A stretch of 64,000 nt of DNA from Acetobacter tropicalis (GCF_001580915.1 NZ_LHZQ01000220.1:1-64000); one strand, 5' to 3'; numbered from the stretch's first letter, positions 29,249 to 39,155 are shown. Notes: a model not told the origin generated them from the letters alone. Numbers and translations are program-made.

Positions 29249-29323
29249 GGCGGCGTAGCTCAGTGGTAGAGCAGGGGAATCATAATCCCTTGGTCGGCGG
29301 TTCAAATCCGTCCGCCGCTACCA
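29249..29323 (+). tRNA. tRNA with CAU anticodon (probably elongator tRNA-Met)
   Basis: A 75-base cloverleaf with encoded CCA. The acceptor is ggcggcg paired with cgccgct (one G-U at the end), the D arm gctc/gagc, the anticodon stem gggga/tccct with loop atcataa, the anticodon cat at 29281-29283, and the T loop ttcaaat. The G1-U72 pair and lack of an initiator C1-A72 mismatch argue against tRNA-fMet. A lysidine-modified tRNA-Ile2 cannot be excluded, because it has the same genomic anticodon. Confidence 0.9.
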
Positions 29324-29343
29324 TCTTTCCTAAAAAGCCATAA

Positions 29344-29376
29344 CTATTAAATAGCTAATAGCTGTTTTTAGTTTTT
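29344..29376 (+). terminator. Weak terminator after the tRNA
   Basis: ctatta (29344-29349) and taatag (29356-29361) form a short A/T-rich stem, followed by a T-rich tract ctgtttttagttttt. It lies about 20 bases beyond the tRNA 3' end. Confidence 0.35.
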
Positions 29377-29547
29377 GGGAAATCAGGCTTCCTTTAAAAA
29401 TTCCAGCTGATTTAACAGCTTGCTGTGTCTTATCCGCAGAGACGCTCAAGCCTCATACGGCTTCATCCATCATCACATAAAGAAACGCCGTACGCGTGCA
29501 CCCTTCACATAGGCACACGCCACACAGCGCTTACTTAAAATATTGAA

Positions 29548-30000
29548 TCAGCCTTCAGATAATTCGGGCTGAGGCTGAATGTCCGGCTGAGGTTCTTCCC
29601 CCCGCACCGGAGCATCGCCTTCTTCTCCACGAGAAACATCCCCACCATCTTCGGAACCGCTTGAGGTATTACGCTGGCGAGACGCCTGACGCTCTGCTCG
29701 CTCCTGCTGGCTCTGCTGGGCAGCCTGAGCCATGGCGTTCATAATGCGGAAATAATGTTCGGCGTGCTGAAAATACGCTTCAGCCGCAACACGATCGCCC
29801 GCACCTGTCGCATCCCGACCATGCTGAAGATATTTTTCAAAAAGCTGCTGTGCCGTCCCACGTACACGAACATCTGGGCCATGACTATCGAACACGTGGT
29901 TCCGGTTCATCGGAATCTGACCATTCAGATGCCGGGAAGAACCACCACTCCCGCTACCACTAGAGCGATGATTTCTGGTTCGCATCCGTTTTACATTCAT
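29548..30000 (-). CDS. DUF4167 domain protein
   Basis: About 150 residues. The conserved domain spans about 33-90: NHVFDSHGPDVRVRGTAQQL, then EKYLQHGRDATGAGDRVAAEAYFQHAEHYFRI. The N-terminus is basic and Ser/Gly-rich (RTRNHRSSGSGSGGSSR), and the tail is acidic and low-complexity. The family is confined mainly to alphaproteobacteria and often sits after prmC, as here. The basic N-terminus suggests nucleic-acid or ribosome binding, but the function is unknown. A Met at 29985 is an alternative start. Confidence 0.88.
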   Translation of the reverse strand: MNVKRMRTRNHRSSGSGSGGSSRHLNGQIPMNRNHVFDSHGPDVRVRGTAQQLFEKYLQHGRDATGAGDRVAAEAYFQHAEHYFRIMNAMAQAAQQSQQERAERQASRQRNTSSGSEDGGDVSRGEEGDAPVRGEEPQPDIQPQPELSEG

Positions 30001-30251
30001 GAGCTATCGCAGCACTTTCACGTTCATGGCATTCTGCATGAAGAAACAGTCGAACTTTTCAAGACGTGCTTCCTGACTGAAGGCCGAATTGTGTGTCGGA
30101 ACGGGCTTCTTTTCAGCAGAGGAAAACCATTGCTGAGATAAAGGCCCTCATTGCTTTATTCATATGGCGGAAAAAATAAATGATAATCGCCACATTTCTG
30201 AATAAGCAGTTATGATCTTAGCAATCCACCAAGCTAAAGCCAACCTATTTT

Positions 30252-31139
30252 TTATGTGATTGCATCAGTCCTGACCCGTAAAACTGCGGCCCTTGGCACC
30301 CCACCCAGATCCGGCCTGATTTCAACAATCTCCAGCCCGTGTTCCGCAGCAACATGCCGTAGATCCCGCGACTGATGAATCCCGATCTCGAAAATGGCCA
30401 CCCCTTGTGGGGAGAGGAGATCAGGTAGCCGCCCACAAAGGAAACGATACGCCTCCATACCATCTTCCCCTCCGTCCAGCGCGGTGAGCGGTTCATGCAG
30501 TCGGACTTCGGGCATCAGCTCAGCAAGATCAGATGTTGGAATGTAGGGCGGATTGCTCAGTAGCACATCAAAACGCTGGCCTTTCAACGCATCATCCCAT
30601 CTACCAGCAAGAAAAAAGGCGCGCTGTGCCATCCCGCATCGTTTGGCGTTGTGTGCAGCCAGAATCGCGGCCTCGGGGTTGATATCCACGCCAATGCCCC
30701 ACGCCTTCTGATATTCCGCCAAAGCCGCAAGTAAAAGGCAACCTGTTCCCGTTCCCATATCCAGCACAGACAAGGCTGCCTGCACGTCAGGACAGTAATC
30801 AAGGAGACAGGCGAGAACGGTCTCACTATCACCACGCGGGATCAATGTTGCCGGAGAAACAGCGAGATCAAGCGTCCAAAACCCTTTGCTGCGGGTTATG
30901 AACGCCATGGGTTCATGCGCAGCCCTACGGGCCAGATAAGACAGAAAGGGTTCTGCAGGCACATCATCTCTGGGGGATGCAGCCAACATTTGCTCCGGGC
31001 TTTTGCCCAGCGCATACGCCAGAAGAAGCCGGGCCTCCCGCCGAGGATTTTCAATGGCAGACGCTGCCAGCACCTGCGCACCATGAGCAAGCAACTGACC
31101 CAGCGGCTGGCTGGCTGCATGTTTTTCTGCTCTACTCAT
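30252..31139 (-). CDS. prmC: Release factor glutamine methyltransferase PrmC (HemK)
   Basis: A 295-residue SAM-dependent methyltransferase that modifies the Gln of the GGQ motif in RF1 and RF2. It has an N-terminal helical domain (about 1-85), the SAM-binding VLDMGTGTGCLLLAAL (about 125-140) and the catalytic NPPYI (196-200). The segment usually written IPRP(E/D)TE reads IPRGDSE here, a small departure. prfA is the next minus-strand gene upstream, but a plus-strand gene lies between them. Confidence 0.94.
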   Translation of the reverse strand: MSRAEKHAASQPLGQLLAHGAQVLAASAIENPRREARLLLAYALGKSPEQMLAASPRDDVPAEPFLSYLARRAAHEPMAFITRSKGFWTLDLAVSPATLIPRGDSETVLACLLDYCPDVQAALSVLDMGTGTGCLLLAALAEYQKAWGIGVDINPEAAILAAHNAKRCGMAQRAFFLAGRWDDALKGQRFDVLLSNPPYIPTSDLAELMPEVRLHEPLTALDGGEDGMEAYRFLCGRLPDLLSPQGVAIFEIGIHQSRDLRHVAAEHGLEIVEIRPDLGGVPRAAVLRVRTDAIT

Positions 31140-31172
31140 AAGGAACCCTTTATCAGAGCGGTACTGTTTGAA

Positions 31173-31649
31173 ATGACATTTTCATCCTGCACCGGACGCG
31201 TCCTGCGGGTGCTCTTACCCTTCTGCGCTGCCATTGTCTCCCTTACGGCCGGTGCATCAATGGCACATGCAGGCGAATTTACGGTGACTGACGAGAAAGC
31301 GGATGCAGAAATCTCCGAGATTTCCCGTCTTTATCTTGATGGAAAGCTGGCTGCCATTTTCAAACTGGATGACAAAAATCGCGGGAAGACCGTGCGCATC
31401 CCGACCCCGATTGGCCGGATTGACCACACTTATACCCTCTGCGGCGAAATCACCATTCGCACACCAGAAGGACGGGTGGAAACGCACGAAGTCAGCAATG
31501 ATGGCACGCTTCACAATCCGGATGGCCATCACCTTTATGCGCTGGGCTCCAACAACTTTACCGAATTCTTCCTGATGGACCCCGATGATGACTCCATTGC
31601 GGAGCATCACCCTACCCATTCCAATGTTTGCTCCATGCCGGTCAGTTAG
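31173..31649 (+). CDS. Secreted protein of unknown function, between prfA and prmC
   Basis: A 158-residue protein with a clear Sec signal peptide (about 1-33, cut after MAHA). The mature 125 residues are hydrophilic and have two cysteines (TLCGEI and NVCSMP) that may form a disulfide. Recognisable stretches such as RLYLDGKLAAIFKLDD, RIPTPIGRIDHTYTLCGEI and YALGSNNFTEFFLMDPDDDS do not match any family I know. It is divergent from prmC (33 bases between starts) and convergent with prfA (52 bases). The reading frame extends upstream to 30915, but that part is antisense to prmC and unlikely to be translated. Confidence 0.75.
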   Translation: MTFSSCTGRVLRVLLPFCAAIVSLTAGASMAHAGEFTVTDEKADAEISEISRLYLDGKLAAIFKLDDKNRGKTVRIPTPIGRIDHTYTLCGEITIRTPEGRVETHEVSNDGTLHNPDGHHLYALGSNNFTEFFLMDPDDDSIAEHHPTHSNVCSMPVS

Positions 31650-31701
31650 CCGTTCGGGTCAACATCTCGGCAGAACTTGGAACACTCGGCCAAGGCCGAA
31701 C

Positions 31702-32760
31702 TCAGAACCCTTCTGCTGCCAGAAGTTCGGCCTGCTCTTCCTGTGTCAGGGCATCCACAAAATCATCAATTTCGCCGAGCATGATGCGATCAATCTTGTA
31801 GAGCGTCAGATTGACCCGATGATCTGTCACGCGGCCCTGCGGAAAATTATACGTCCGGATACGCTCTGAACGGTCGCCCGTCCCCACCTGAGATTTCCGG
31901 TTCGCTGCGCGGGATGCGTGGGCTTCTGCCCGTTCCCGCTCATACAGCCGCGCCCGCAAAATCTTCATGGCTTTTGCGCGGTTCTTATGCTGGCTTTTTT
32001 CTTCCTGCATGGCCACCACTATGCCGGTGGGCAGATGGGTAATGCGCACAGCACTTTCGGTCTTGTTCACATGCTGGCCACCAGCGCCAGACGCCCGATA
32101 GACGTCAATCCGCAAATCACCTTCATCAACCGTAACATCAACCTCTTCTGCCTCAGGCAGCACCGCCACGGTTACGGTGGAGGTATGAATCCGGCCCTGA
32201 CTTTCCGTTGCAGGCACACGCTGCACACGATGAACACCAGATTCATATTTCAATCGTGCGAAAACGCCCTTCCCGCTGATTTCCGCAATCCCTTCGCGCA
32301 GACCACCAAGCTCGCTCTCATCATAATCCATGATGGAAAAACGCCAGCCCCGCAGATCCGCGTATCGACGATACAGATCAAACAGTTCTGCTGCAAAAAG
32401 AGCTGCTTCGTCTCCACCGGCGGCAGGCCGCACTTCCAGGATGGCACTTCTCTCGTCAGCAGCATCTCGCGGAAGCATGGCCAGACGCACATCCTGCCGT
32501 AGTTGCGGCAATGTTTCCTGAAGTTCGGCCAGTTCCAGCTCGGCCAGTTCTTTCATTTCCGGGTCTGCCAGCAACGCTTCCGCCTGCTGGGCAGCCTGCT
32601 CAGCCGAGCGCAGCGCGGTGATGCGCGCTACCAGTGGCTCAATTTCTCCATATTCACGGGATGCCTGCGTGAAAGCCTCGCCGCTTATGCCACTGGCCAG
32701 CTGGGCTTCCAGTTCAAGCGCCCGGCTGACAATCCTGTCCAGCCGTTCATCCAAAGTCAT
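31702..32760 (-). CDS. prfA: Peptide chain release factor 1
   Basis: A 352-residue class I release factor recognising UAA and UAG. The codon-recognition tripeptide PAT is at 183-185 ([14 protein letters not shown]) and the catalytic GGQ at 227-229. The Gln is the target of PrmC encoded downstream. The start overlaps the hisS stop as ATGA, so the two are translationally coupled. Confidence 0.97.
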   Translation of the reverse strand: MTLDERLDRIVSRALELEAQLASGISGEAFTQASREYGEIEPLVARITALRSAEQAAQQAEALLADPEMKELAELELAELQETLPQLRQDVRLAMLPRDAADERSAILEVRPAAGGDEAALFAAELFDLYRRYADLRGWRFSIMDYDESELGGLREGIAEISGKGVFARLKYESGVHRVQRVPATESQGRIHTSTVTVAVLPEAEEVDVTVDEGDLRIDVYRASGAGGQHVNKTESAVRITHLPTGIVVAMQEEKSQHKNRAKAMKILRARLYERERAEAHASRAANRKSQVGTGDRSERIRTYNFPQGRVTDHRVNLTLYKIDRIMLGEIDDFVDALTQEEQAELLAAEGF

Positions 32761-34058
32761 TGCGCCGTTGATCCACCCACGCCTGCAAACACTGCCTTTG
32801 CGTCAGAAAGAAGTCGATCACGAGAGACCTCTTCCTCCTGCCCGGTCTCCATGGCTTTGACCCTGAAGGCCCCTTTGGCCAACTCATCCTCGCCCAGGAA
32901 AATCACGTGGCTGGCATTCTGCTTACCTGCCCGCTCCATACGTTTACGCAAGGAGCCACGATACCCGATTTCCACCCGCACTCCCTGCCGACGCAGCCCC
33001 TGCAATATCTGGAAGAGTGCTTTTTCATCGGGCGAACCAACCGGCACGATCACAACCGAGCGCGGCGCAGCCGGAGACGCATCCAGCAACATGGAAAGAC
33101 GCTCCACACCAGCAGCCCAACCAATGGAAGGCACTTCCGGCCCACCCATCTGCTGAACCAGGCCGTCATAACGGCCGCCTGCCATCACCGTGCCCTGAGA
33201 GCCCAGCTTGCTGGTCACAAACTCGAAGGTGGTGTGATTATAATAATCCAGCCCACGCACAATGCTTGTGTTGACCTTGTACTCAATTCCGAAGCCATCA
33301 AGCGTGCGGCGCAGATCATCCCAGAATGTGCGGGCTTCCGGCGTCAGAAACTCTTCCATCATGGGGGCATCTGCCACCAGAGACCGATCACCCGCGTCCT
33401 TGCTGTCCAGAATCCGCAGCGGATTTTTCTCCAGCCTGATGCGGCTTTCTTCCGAAAGGCGATCCTTATAGCCGGCGAAGTAAGACACCAGCGCAGCACG
33501 CCACGCATCCCGGCTGGCCGTATCGCCCAGCGTATTCAGCTCCAAGGTCACGTGTTCCGCCACACCCAGCGCCGTAAGCACCTGATACCCCAACGCTATT
33601 GCCTCAGCATCAGCAAGAGGTTCTGCCGCACCCATCAGTTCCGCACCAATCTGATGGAACTGACGATAACGCCCTTTCTGTGGCCGCTCATGCCGGAACA
33701 TGGGGCCTGCATAGAAAACCTTCTGCGGCAGGGATTGCGTAAGCCCATTTGTCACCAAAGCGCGGCAGATGGCAGCCGTGCCTTCCGGGCGCAGGGTCAG
33801 GCTTTCGCCATCACGGTCACTAAAAGAATACATTTCCTTGGAGACAACATCTGACGTATCACCCAGCGAGCGCGAAAATACTTTCGTGTCCTCGAAAATC
33901 GGGGTGGACCATTCATCAAACCCGTATAGCCCCGCAATATGGCGCGCTGTTGAGACAACATGCGTGTAACGCCGCTGCTCCTCGCCAATAAGGTCGTGCG
34001 TTCCTCTTACGGGTTGAATGGTGCTCACAGATCTTTTCCCGATCACAGCGCCCGCCAC
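32757..34058 (-). CDS. hisS: Histidyl-tRNA synthetase
   Basis: A 433-residue class II synthetase. The N-terminal [22 protein letters not shown], motif 2 [16 protein letters not shown] and the histidine-binding [12 protein letters not shown] are all present. The C-terminal anticodon-binding domain covers about 335-430. It overlaps prfA by four bases. It is preceded by a strong ispG terminator, so it probably has its own promoter in the short gap. Confidence 0.97.
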   Translation of the reverse strand: MAGAVIGKRSVSTIQPVRGTHDLIGEEQRRYTHVVSTARHIAGLYGFDEWSTPIFEDTKVFSRSLGDTSDVVSKEMYSFSDRDGESLTLRPEGTAAICRALVTNGLTQSLPQKVFYAGPMFRHERPQKGRYRQFHQIGAELMGAAEPLADAEAIALGYQVLTALGVAEHVTLELNTLGDTASRDAWRAALVSYFAGYKDRLSEESRIRLEKNPLRILDSKDAGDRSLVADAPMMEEFLTPEARTFWDDLRRTLDGFGIEYKVNTSIVRGLDYYNHTTFEFVTSKLGSQGTVMAGGRYDGLVQQMGGPEVPSIGWAAGVERLSMLLDASPAAPRSVVIVPVGSPDEKALFQILQGLRRQGVRVEIGYRGSLRKRMERAGKQNASHVIFLGEDELAKGAFRVKAMETGQEEEVSRDRLLSDAKAVFAGVGGSTAQ

Positions 34059-34098
34059 CGGCTATTACGCAGCGGGCTGTCTCTTCAAATTTTACGAT

Positions 34099-34143
34099 AA
34101 AAAACCAAGGCGCATGGTCTGATTGCCCGGAATCAGACCATGC
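34099..34143 (-). terminator. Strong intrinsic terminator of ispG
   Basis: A perfect 13-bp stem: gcatggtctgatt (34112-34124) and aatcagaccatgc (34131-34143), with a 6-base loop. On the minus strand it is followed shortly by six T (complement of 34099-34104). It starts 13 bases after the ispG stop. Confidence 0.9.
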
Positions 34144-34156
34144 TGGGCCTCAGCTT

Positions 34157-35317
34157 TTATTTAGCGGAAGACATTTCCGGCAGTTCTTCCGTCTTGCCTT
34201 CAGCCTTTTCCTTGGCTTCTTCGGCCTGAATGGCTGCCACACGGGCTTCCACCAGTTCCACCACATGCTCAATCATGTCGCCAGCCGGAATGGTATGGTC
34301 CTGCTTGCCAGCAGAATAAACCATATGACGGCCTGAACCACCGCCCGTTACACCCAGATCCGTCATCAGGGCTTCACCCGGTCCGTTCACGACGCACCCG
34401 ATAATGGAAAGCGTCAGCGGAGTTTTGATATGGGCCAGACGGTCTTCGAGCGTCTGAACCGTTTCCACCACATTGAATCCCTGACGGGCACAGGACGGGC
34501 AGGAAATAATCTTTACGCCACGGTGACGCAGGCCAAGGGATTTAAGAATATCCCACCCGACCAACACTTCTTCTTCCGGCGCGGCAGAGAGCGAAACGCG
34601 CATGGTATCACCCACACCGGCCCACAGCAGATTGCCCAGACCAATGGAAGATTTGACAGTGCCGGCACGTTTGCTGCCAGCTTCCGTGATACCGATATGC
34701 AGCGGGTAGTCACATGCATCAGCCAACTGCTGGTAGGCAGCCACCGCCATGAAGACATCAGATGCCTTCACGCTGATCTTGAATTCACGGAAATCGTGAT
34801 CTTCCAGAATCTTGGCATGTTCCAGAGCGCTTTCTACCAGTGCTTCCGGGTTAGGCTCGCCGTATTTTTCCAGCAGATGCTTTTCCAGAGACCCGGCATT
34901 CACACCAATACGGATGGAACAGCCGTAATCCTTGGCGGCATTGACAACTTCTTTCACACGTTCGGCGTTGCCAATATTACCGGGGTTGATACGCAGGCAG
35001 GCTGCGCCAGCCTTGGCGGCTTCAATGGCGCGCTTGTAGTGAAAGTGAATGTCCGCCACGATGGGCACGTTCACTTCCCGCACAATTTCTTCAAGCGCCT
35101 TGGTGCTTTCTTCGTCCGGGCAGGACACGCGGACAATATCCACACCAGCCAGTTCTGCACGGCGGATCTGTTCGATCGTGGCCTGTGCATCACTGGTCAG
35201 GGTGTTGGTCATGGTCTGGACAGAAATCGGCGCATCCCCACCGACGGCTACCTTGCCGACATGGATCTTCCGTGATTTCCGACGCTCGATATACTGGTAA
35301 GGCCGGTAGCCACTCAT
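34157..35317 (-). CDS. ispG: (E)-4-hydroxy-3-methylbut-2-enyl-diphosphate synthase (flavodoxin/ferredoxin) IspG
   Basis: A 386-residue [4Fe-4S] enzyme of the MEP isoprenoid pathway. It has [20 protein letters not shown] at the start, a TIM-barrel part to about 260, and the C-terminal cluster domain with [11 protein letters not shown] and [10 protein letters not shown] providing the three cysteine ligands. The last 30 residues are a charged Glu/Lys-rich tail. The gene lies 131 bases after the RodZ-like gene and ends in a strong terminator. Confidence 0.97.
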   Translation of the reverse strand: MSGYRPYQYIERRKSRKIHVGKVAVGGDAPISVQTMTNTLTSDAQATIEQIRRAELAGVDIVRVSCPDEESTKALEEIVREVNVPIVADIHFHYKRAIEAAKAGAACLRINPGNIGNAERVKEVVNAAKDYGCSIRIGVNAGSLEKHLLEKYGEPNPEALVESALEHAKILEDHDFREFKISVKASDVFMAVAAYQQLADACDYPLHIGITEAGSKRAGTVKSSIGLGNLLWAGVGDTMRVSLSAAPEEEVLVGWDILKSLGLRHRGVKIISCPSCARQGFNVVETVQTLEDRLAHIKTPLTLSIIGCVVNGPGEALMTDLGVTGGGSGRHMVYSAGKQDHTIPAGDMIEHVVELVEARVAAIQAEEAKEKAEGKTEELPEMSSAK

Positions 35318-35448
35318 CTTACATCCTTTTGTCGAGACGACAGTTGATCAGGCAAACCGTGTTGTGGTGCACGATCACCCATTACGTTTGATGCCTTCCT
35401 GCCAAAATCAATGCGCGTTGGCTACATGAAAGCGCGTAAAAGAGGCAT

Positions 35449-36831
35449 TCAATGTCCGCCCAATCCCTGTAACTGACGGGCATTCAGGTCATCCGCGCTG
35501 GTTTCAGGAGGGGGGCTGCTCTTACGCCGCGGCATGGAATGCACTGGCATGGCTGGCGCATTCTCCTGCACGACACCGTCCTGATCCGGCTGGGCGGATG
35601 AAGAAGCGGCCTTTCCGCCTACCTGCAATGTGGAGGATGGCACATCTTCCGACTGCGAGCCATTATTCTGTTGTTGCGGCTTTGAAGAACTCTGCGGTGA
35701 AGCAAGCCCGACAGCAGGAAGCGACGGAGCGGCTGGTACGGATGATGATGCCGAGGGGGATGTAACCACACTCGATACCGGCGCCCCCGCAAGGCTCCCG
35801 TCCCGCACAGCGTCAACCGTCAACGGCAGCTTCCGCCGCACCGCGCCATTACGACCAAGATGAGGCGTTGTCACACTTCCGGCAGCAACCATAACGCCGC
35901 CAGCATTACCAACTGTCAGACTATAGGGGCCGTTTTCTGGTGGTACATCCCACTGGTCACCTGGCTGCATGATGTGGTCATACACCACTTTTCCGGCACC
36001 ATCCTTCACTTGCACCCAACTCGCGGCATCCGCCTTCAAGACAAGTTGGTTTGCGTCTGCTCCAGTAGACTCGCTCCCTTCGGCACTGTCCGAAGACGGT
36101 GCCGGTGTATTCGCCGCAGGAGAAGAAACACCTTCTGTCCCGCCAGCCAAACCGGAAGCCTGTTCTGTCGCTCCCTGCGCTGATGGGGCCAACGGATCAT
36201 TCAAAGCTATGGCAGGAGCTGAATGCTCTGCGCCCCCTAAAGGCGCGCCCGATACCGGGACTGACGCAGGCTGCGGTGGAGGAGAAGCGCCCGGATCAGG
36301 CAAGATGGACGCCACCTGCGGGGAAGGAGCATTGGCCGTTTTCTCGCCCGGAATAATCTCCGCCACGGGCGGCACATGCTCAGGCACCGGAGGGGCATGG
36401 CCTACGAATTGGTACCAGCCCACATAGGCCCCCACCAGCACCAGCAACCCGAGAGAAACTGTAACCCCCGGCGGAATCCGCCGATCAGGCGGTGGTGCCG
36501 GAAAAGTCAGTTCGGGCTTGCGGTTTCGAACCTTCCCTTCCCGCTTGTAGCGCTGCACCACATCTTCAGCGTCAAACCCCAAGGCCTGCGCGTACGTGCG
36601 CAAGAAGCCCAAGGCGTAGGCCTCTGCCGGAAAAACCCCGGCACGCCCACTTTCCAAGGCCTCAAGATAAGCTTCCCGAATACGCAACCAGTCGGCTATC
36701 TGCGGTAATGTCCAGCCAAGCTGCTCCCGCCGCATACGCAACGCGCTTCCCACACCAACACTCGCCACATCTGGCAGGACGGGGGAAGCGGCAGGTTTTT
36801 CCTGCTCGGGAACAGAACGGGTATCAGCCAT
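35449..36831 (-). CDS. RodZ-like helix-turn-helix / DUF4115 membrane protein
   Basis: About 460 residues. The N-terminal HTH_25 domain (about 28-95) contains GSALRMRREQLGWTLPQIAD and YALGFLRTYAQALG. One membrane segment (about 125-142) separates it from a Pro/Ser/Ala-rich periplasmic linker, a DUF4115 beta domain (about 240-330, ADAASWVQVKDGAGKVVYDH) and a long low-complexity tail. RodZ couples MreB to cell-wall elongation in rods. The start 36831 overlaps the upstream gene's stop by 8 bases; a 21-residue longer form is possible. Its position near ispG is the same as in other alphaproteobacteria. Confidence 0.85.
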   Translation of the reverse strand: MADTRSVPEQEKPAASPVLPDVASVGVGSALRMRREQLGWTLPQIADWLRIREAYLEALESGRAGVFPAEAYALGFLRTYAQALGFDAEDVVQRYKREGKVRNRKPELTFPAPPPDRRIPPGVTVSLGLLVLVGAYVGWYQFVGHAPPVPEHVPPVAEIIPGEKTANAPSPQVASILPDPGASPPPQPASVPVSGAPLGGAEHSAPAIALNDPLAPSAQGATEQASGLAGGTEGVSSPAANTPAPSSDSAEGSESTGADANQLVLKADAASWVQVKDGAGKVVYDHIMQPGDQWDVPPENGPYSLTVGNAGGVMVAAGSVTTPHLGRNGAVRRKLPLTVDAVRDGSLAGAPVSSVVTSPSASSSVPAAPSLPAVGLASPQSSSKPQQQNNGSQSEDVPSSTLQVGGKAASSSAQPDQDGVVQENAPAMPVHSMPRRKSSPPPETSADDLNARQLQGLGGH

Positions 36832-37909
36832 CAGCATCCATACGTCGCTGCTGGCGCACCAGTGCCAGCACAGCTTGATCAACAAGGTCCGCAATAATGT
36901 CAGCCACAGGCTGAACGGCCTTCACCATTCCGACAGACTGCCCGGCCATGACAGATCCGTTTTCAACATCTCCCTCTATTACAGCCCGACGCAGGGCGCC
37001 AGCCCAGAAATGTTCGATCTCAAGCTGGGCTTCCTCACGCGAGATCGCGCCACTCTGAAAGCGACTGATCACATCCGCCTGATGCGCCACGAAACGGCTG
37101 CTTCCTTCATTGGCCAGTCCCCGCACCGGAATAACGGGAAAACGTTCGTCAAGCTGAACGGAAGTTATGGCATCCCGCGCATTAGCCCGCACAAACGCTT
37201 TTTTGAACTTTTCATGGGCAATACTTTCCGCCGCAGCGGCAAAACGGGTGCCTAACTGGCCGCCGGAAGCCCCCAGTTCCAGATAGGAAACCAGCGCGTC
37301 CCCACGCCCCAGCCCGCCAGCCACAAATACCGGCACCTGATCGATGTGGGGCAGAATTTCCTGAGCGAGCACCGTCAGAGAAACGGGGCCGACATGACCG
37401 CCAGCTTCCGCCCCTTCAATCACCAGCGCATCTACACCCATTTTGATCAGCCGTTTAGCCAGCACCAGAGCAGGCGCAAAGGCCACCACCTTAGCACCGC
37501 CATCCTTGGCGGCCTTGATGGCCGCCCCCGGTGGAATGCCACCAGCCAGCACAATATGGCCAACGCCTGCCTGCAAACACACATCCACCAACTCGGAAAG
37601 CTGGGGGTGCATGGTGATCAGGTTCACGCCGAATGGCTTGTCCGTCAGCGCACGGGTAGCCGCTATTTCTTCCGCCAGACGGTCCGGTTCCATGGCGCCA
37701 CAGGCAATCACCCCAAACCCACCAGCGTTGGAAATGGCGGAAACCAGATGACGCTCACTAACCCAGGACATCGCCCCGCCAAGAATGGCATACTGGGTCC
37801 CCAGAAAATCTGCACCACGTTGGCATAGGTGCTGAAGGCGCTTGCGCGCCCGTTCTTTCTCGGACTCGGTCGGCAATGCCGTCAGATCGCGTTCCATCAG
37901 GTCAGACAT
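36824..37909 (-). CDS. Nitronate monooxygenase / NPD-family flavoprotein
   Basis: A 361-residue TIM-barrel FMN enzyme of the nitropropane dioxygenase group, which also includes FabK-like enoyl reductases. Visible are YAILGGAMSWVSERHLVSAISNAGGFGVIA, DKPFGVNLI, EGAEAGGHVGPVS (the conserved Glu-Ala-Gly-Gly-His with the catalytic-type His) and VFVAGGLGRGDAL. FabI is encoded elsewhere in the window, so a FabK role is not needed. The start overlaps the lysC stop by 8 bases, and its stop overlaps the RodZ-like start by 8 bases. The physiological substrate is unknown. Confidence 0.85.
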   Translation of the reverse strand: MSDLMERDLTALPTESEKERARKRLQHLCQRGADFLGTQYAILGGAMSWVSERHLVSAISNAGGFGVIACGAMEPDRLAEEIAATRALTDKPFGVNLITMHPQLSELVDVCLQAGVGHIVLAGGIPPGAAIKAAKDGGAKVVAFAPALVLAKRLIKMGVDALVIEGAEAGGHVGPVSLTVLAQEILPHIDQVPVFVAGGLGRGDALVSYLELGASGGQLGTRFAAAAESIAHEKFKKAFVRANARDAITSVQLDERFPVIPVRGLANEGSSRFVAHQADVISRFQSGAISREEAQLEIEHFWAGALRRAVIEGDVENGSVMAGQSVGMVKAVQPVADIIADLVDQAVLALVRQQRRMDADG

Positions 37910-39155
37910 TATCCAGCCCATACGCTGTATGCAGGGCACGCACTGCCAGTTCCGCGTATTCAGCAGCTACCAGAACAGAAACCTTGATTTCGCTGGTCGA
38001 GATCACCTGAATATTGATCGAGCGTTCAGAAAGTGTGCGGAACATGGTGCTGGCCACGCCGGCGTGCGAGCGCATGCCTGTGCCCACCACGCTGATTTTC
38101 ACCACATCATCATCCGTTACCAGTTCTTCGTACTGAACAGCGTCCCGCACGGATTCCAGTGTGCTGATAGCGCGCGGCAGGTCTGTCTTGCTGGTTGTGA
38201 ACGTCATGTTCGTTGTGCCGTCAGCACCCGTGCTCTGCACGATCATATCCACATTGACGTTGGCTTCACTCAACGGGCCGAAAATTGCAGCGGCAATCCC
38301 CGGACGATCAGGAATCCGCCTTACAGACAGCTTGGCCTCATCACGGGAATACGCGATGCCAGTCACCAGTTTCTTTTCCACTATTTCGTCCTCATCCACC
38401 ACCAGGGAGCCGGGAAGCTTACCTTCAACCAGGGCTGGCCCATCTACAAAGCTTGAAAGAACCTGCACGCGCACGCCCTGCCGCATGGCCAGACCGACGC
38501 TCCGTGTCTGAAGAACCTTCGCACCGACAGATGCCAGTTCGAGCATTTCCTCATAGGTAATTTTTTCAAGCTTGCGTGCTTTTGACACAATGCGCGGATC
38601 TGTCGTGTAGATCCCGTCCACATCGGTATAGATATCACACCTGTCTGCCTTGATGGCTGCGGCCAACGCAACGGCCGAGGTATCAGACCCCCCACGGCCC
38701 AGCGTGGTCACACGCCCGTCCGGCCCCACGCCCTGAAAGCCAGCCACCACAGGCACAACACCTTCCGCCATGCATCCCAGCAGATGGGCGCCGTCAATTG
38801 TGTCCAGGCTGGCCTTGCCATGTGCCGAATCGGTCCGGATAGGAACCTGCCATCCGGCCCAGGAACGTGCGGGCACACCAAGTTTCTGCAGGGCAATGGC
38901 CAGAAGGCCACTGGTCACCTGCTCACCGGTCGCCACAATGGAATCATATTCCCGCGCGTCATGCAGGTCAGAAAGCGCATCGCAATAACCGACCAGCTTG
39001 TTGGTTTCCCCCGCCATGGCGGAGACAACAACCAGCACATCACAACCGGCGTCTTTCTGTTTCTTGACACGCTCGGCCACGGCCTTAATGCGCTCAATAT
39101 CCCCCACGGACGTTCCGCCAAACTTCATGACGATCCGAGGCACGGAACCGGGCAT
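37902..39155 (-). CDS. lysC: Aspartate kinase
   Basis: A 417-residue kinase that starts the aspartate-derived amino acid pathway (lysine, threonine, methionine, diaminopimelate). The N-terminal KFGGTS is at 11-16, TLGRGGSDTSAVALA and DIYTDVDGIYTTDPR are substrate-site segments, and two ACT regulatory domains occupy about 265-417. The domain order matches feedback-regulated LysC of alphaproteobacteria. It leads the minus-strand operon and is divergent from ubiG. Confidence 0.96.
   Translation of the reverse strand: MPGSVPRIVMKFGGTSVGDIERIKAVAERVKKQKDAGCDVLVVVSAMAGETNKLVGYCDALSDLHDAREYDSIVATGEQVTSGLLAIALQKLGVPARSWAGWQVPIRTDSAHGKASLDTIDGAHLLGCMAEGVVPVVAGFQGVGPDGRVTTLGRGGSDTSAVALAAAIKADRCDIYTDVDGIYTTDPRIVSKARKLEKITYEEMLELASVGAKVLQTRSVGLAMRQGVRVQVLSSFVDGPALVEGKLPGSLVVDEDEIVEKKLVTGIAYSRDEAKLSVRRIPDRPGIAAAIFGPLSEANVNVDMIVQSTGADGTTNMTFTTSKTDLPRAISTLESVRDAVQYEELVTDDDVVKISVVGTGMRSHAGVASTMFRTLSERSINIQVISTSEIKVSVLVAAEYAELAVRALHTAYGLDNV

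Noticed and set aside
29249-29323. Initiator tRNA-fMet
   Set aside because: It lacks the C1-A72 mismatch and the three consecutive G-C pairs next to the anticodon loop.
36824-37909. FabK-type enoyl-ACP reductase
   Set aside because: The fold is shared, but a complete FabI is encoded at 13226-14065 and the motif set fits the nitronate monooxygenase group at least as well.
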